Shown here in pieces: positions 62,920 through 64,000 of a stretch of DNA of 64,000 nucleotides. The stretch lies in the NCBI GenBank assembly GCA_040954595.2, contig CM082584.2, forward strand, positions 12,710,001 through 12,774,000, written 5' to 3'. The notes below the pieces were generated by a model. It had not been told where the DNA came from. It saw only the letters and a list, made by a program, of their open reading frames with translations, and did not search any database. The translations under genes and the position numbers were made by a program. Position 1 is the first letter of the stretch. Each line of letters opens with the position of its first letter. This DNA comes from Balanoglossus misakiensis. Lineage: Eukaryota; Hemichordata.

Positions 62920-63015
62920 TTTTCCAGGACCTTTTCGAGGAACAACTTTTCACTTCTCAGGACTTTCAAGGCCTTTCCTTGAACTCGTGTAAAATTCCTG
63001 AGCATTCCAGGTTTT
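62920..63015. repeat. Repeat-like 'TTCCAGGAC / CAAGGCCTTTCC' sequence
   Basis: TTTCCAGGACC, TCTCAGGACTTTCAAGG, CCTTTCCTTG and GCATTCCAGG recur within 90 bp. This phrase pattern is common in interspersed repeats of marine animals. It may be a decayed transposon fragment; the family is not identified. Confidence 0.35.
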
Positions 63016-63358
63016 ATTAGGAGTGCATAAACTCCAGGGTGAACAAGCACAGAAACACACACATTACTTCGCTTCATCATTAGAAGTTCATCTTTATTCT
63101 CATATAATATTCCATCAACAATTCTTAGAATTTTATAATCACTGCTAATCAAAACTGCAGAGTCTACAAGATATAGAAAATCTACAGAAGACATGTAATT
63201 TTGTAGTCTACAGTTATGACTTAAATACATCTTTTTATATGCCCCCTTCACAAATGTGATTTTGGAGGCTTAATATTGTAAATTGATAAAATCTTCTGAA
63301 TGAGTCAAAAGGTCTCTGGCTACAATCTATGATCAAAACTTAAAAATGTATCCCTTTC

Positions 63359-63420
63359 ACCATCAGGGTTCAGGCCAACTCTATTGTTCTCAATGGCAAT
63401 GTTGGACCTCTGTACAGTGG
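63359..63420 (+). repeat. Dispersed repeat, copy 2
   Basis: Aligns with 56267-56328: ACCATCAGGGTT, CCAACTCTATTGTTCTC and AATGTTGGACCTCT match with scattered substitutions. It lies in the intergenic space right of NUP155. Confidence 0.55.
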
Positions 63421-63751
63421 TTGTCTCTTTGCAAGACCATTGGAAATAAATTACCCATGCATACTCACTGCATTCCAAATTCCAATCACCATTACTAGTA
63501 TACTCACACCAACAACTCAATAACCAACCCACTCAGGAATAAAATTTTACAACCACAGTGTTTTTACTGACAGCAGAAGTGAACATTCACATTGCTACTG
63601 ATATCAACAGAAGTCTTCATACTCATCAAAACTCTTTGGTTGTATCTATGTACACATGTTTATTTCTATGCATCTTTAAGTTAATTGATGTTTGAATGTT
63701 TGAATCAGTACAATGTTGACGCAGGTCTCCACAGGTTCTCCTAGAGTCTCG

Positions 63752-63841
63752 CTAATCATCCCCTTTGGTCGCTAAATCGTTCGGGTGGTTTGCGTTCTCT
63801 TTCTGAAGATGTTGGATCACTTCCTCCCAGGCTGACAGAGT
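63752..63841 (-). CDS. Probable 3'-terminal coding exon of an unidentified gene
   Basis: Reading the minus strand, a pyrimidine-rich AATTTCCACAG acceptor ends at 63842 and an open stretch follows to TAG at 63752-63754. In phase 0 it reads TLSAWEEVIQHLQKENANHP, then about nine more residues ending KGDD, which looks like a helical C-terminus. A second phase is also open for most of its length, so frame is not fixed. The rest of the gene lies beyond the right edge. I do not recognise the protein. Confidence 0.3.
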   Translation of the reverse strand, partial: TLSAWEEVIQHLQKENANHPNDLATKGDD

Positions 63842-64000
63842 CTGTGGAAATTGAACACACACAAAAACAACAGAAATCTCATTATAAGAAATTCAAGTGA
63901 CATAATAGAAATATGGGTTCTGATTTCATATCATCGTTGTTCGTGTGTAGATGCAAACGGCTCAGTTCACATCTACAATGAACAAACCAGATCTGCCATT

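Larger units (their letters stand above)
62348..63751. other. Intergenic, NUP155 promoter and 3' side of the next gene
   Basis: 62.35-62.75 kb holds the NUP155 5' region with the YY1-type site. From about 62.9 kb the DNA is AT-rich with repeat-like sequence and a dispersed repeat copy at 63359-63420. The 120-codon minus-strand open frame at 62889-63251 has no protein-like features I recognise. Confidence 0.5.

Noticed and set aside
62889-63251. 120-codon minus-strand open frame
   Set aside because: Part of it is the repeat-like TTCCAGGAC/CAAGG sequence; no promoter, splice or family evidence supports a gene.

Overview
This window is animal nuclear DNA. It holds ten recognisable genes with many small exons and short GT-AG introns, about 40% GC, simple-sequence tracts, and no prokaryotic operon, RNA gene or CRISPR array. 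The gene set fits an invertebrate deuterostome: a CCDC78 orthologue that still has a full kinesin-like head, a CD225/dispanin gene, a compact polycystin-1-like protein, a CAPSL orthologue, and a NUP155 whose model (1391 aa) matches the usual vertebrate length. A cephalochordate or hemichordate is my best guess; the species is inferred, not shown. All exon models were read by eye from splice sites, reading phase and family similarity.

Layout, left to right. 1-1.7 kb (-): N-terminal part of a calponin-homology (CH) protein, cut by the window edge. 2.4-14.7 kb (-): CCDC78-like, 19 exons, 822 aa. A four-exon CD225/dispanin gene (+, 10.6-11.8 kb) lies inside its 5 kb fifth intron. 15.3-22.0 kb (+): TRAPPC10, 20 exons, 1184 aa, divergent from CCDC78 across about 650 bp. 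22.7-25.9 kb (-) and 26.8-30.2 kb (+): a head-to-head pair of nine-exon CYP4 cytochrome P450 genes (521 and 522 aa). 31.2-39.8 kb (+): polycystin-1-like protein with a short ectodomain, GPS, PLAT and 11 membrane segments, 20 exons, 1589 aa. 42.4-47.1 kb (-): CAPSL/calcyphosine-like EF-hand protein, 4 exons, 206 aa. 49.4-52.4 kb (+): class I SAM methyltransferase, 7 exons, 281 aa. 53.5-62.3 kb (-): NUP155, 34 exons. 63.75-63.84 kb (-): probable last exon of an unidentified gene.

Most genes are unrelated housekeeping functions (TRAPPII vesicle tethering, nuclear pore scaffold). CCDC78 and CAPSL are linked in other animals to multiciliated cells, and polycystins to ciliary sensing, but they are not arranged here as a unit. 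I found no obviously new multi-gene system. The most interesting items are: the CYP4 pair, where one copy has lost the I-helix glutamate that anchors haem and where blocks of near-identity point to gene conversion; the pseudo-kinesin head of CCDC78; the nested dispanin gene; a GC-AG intron inside the polycystin membrane region; an orphan promoter-like site with a candidate first exon near 41.1 kb; and an inverted-repeat element and a dispersed repeat in or near NUP155.
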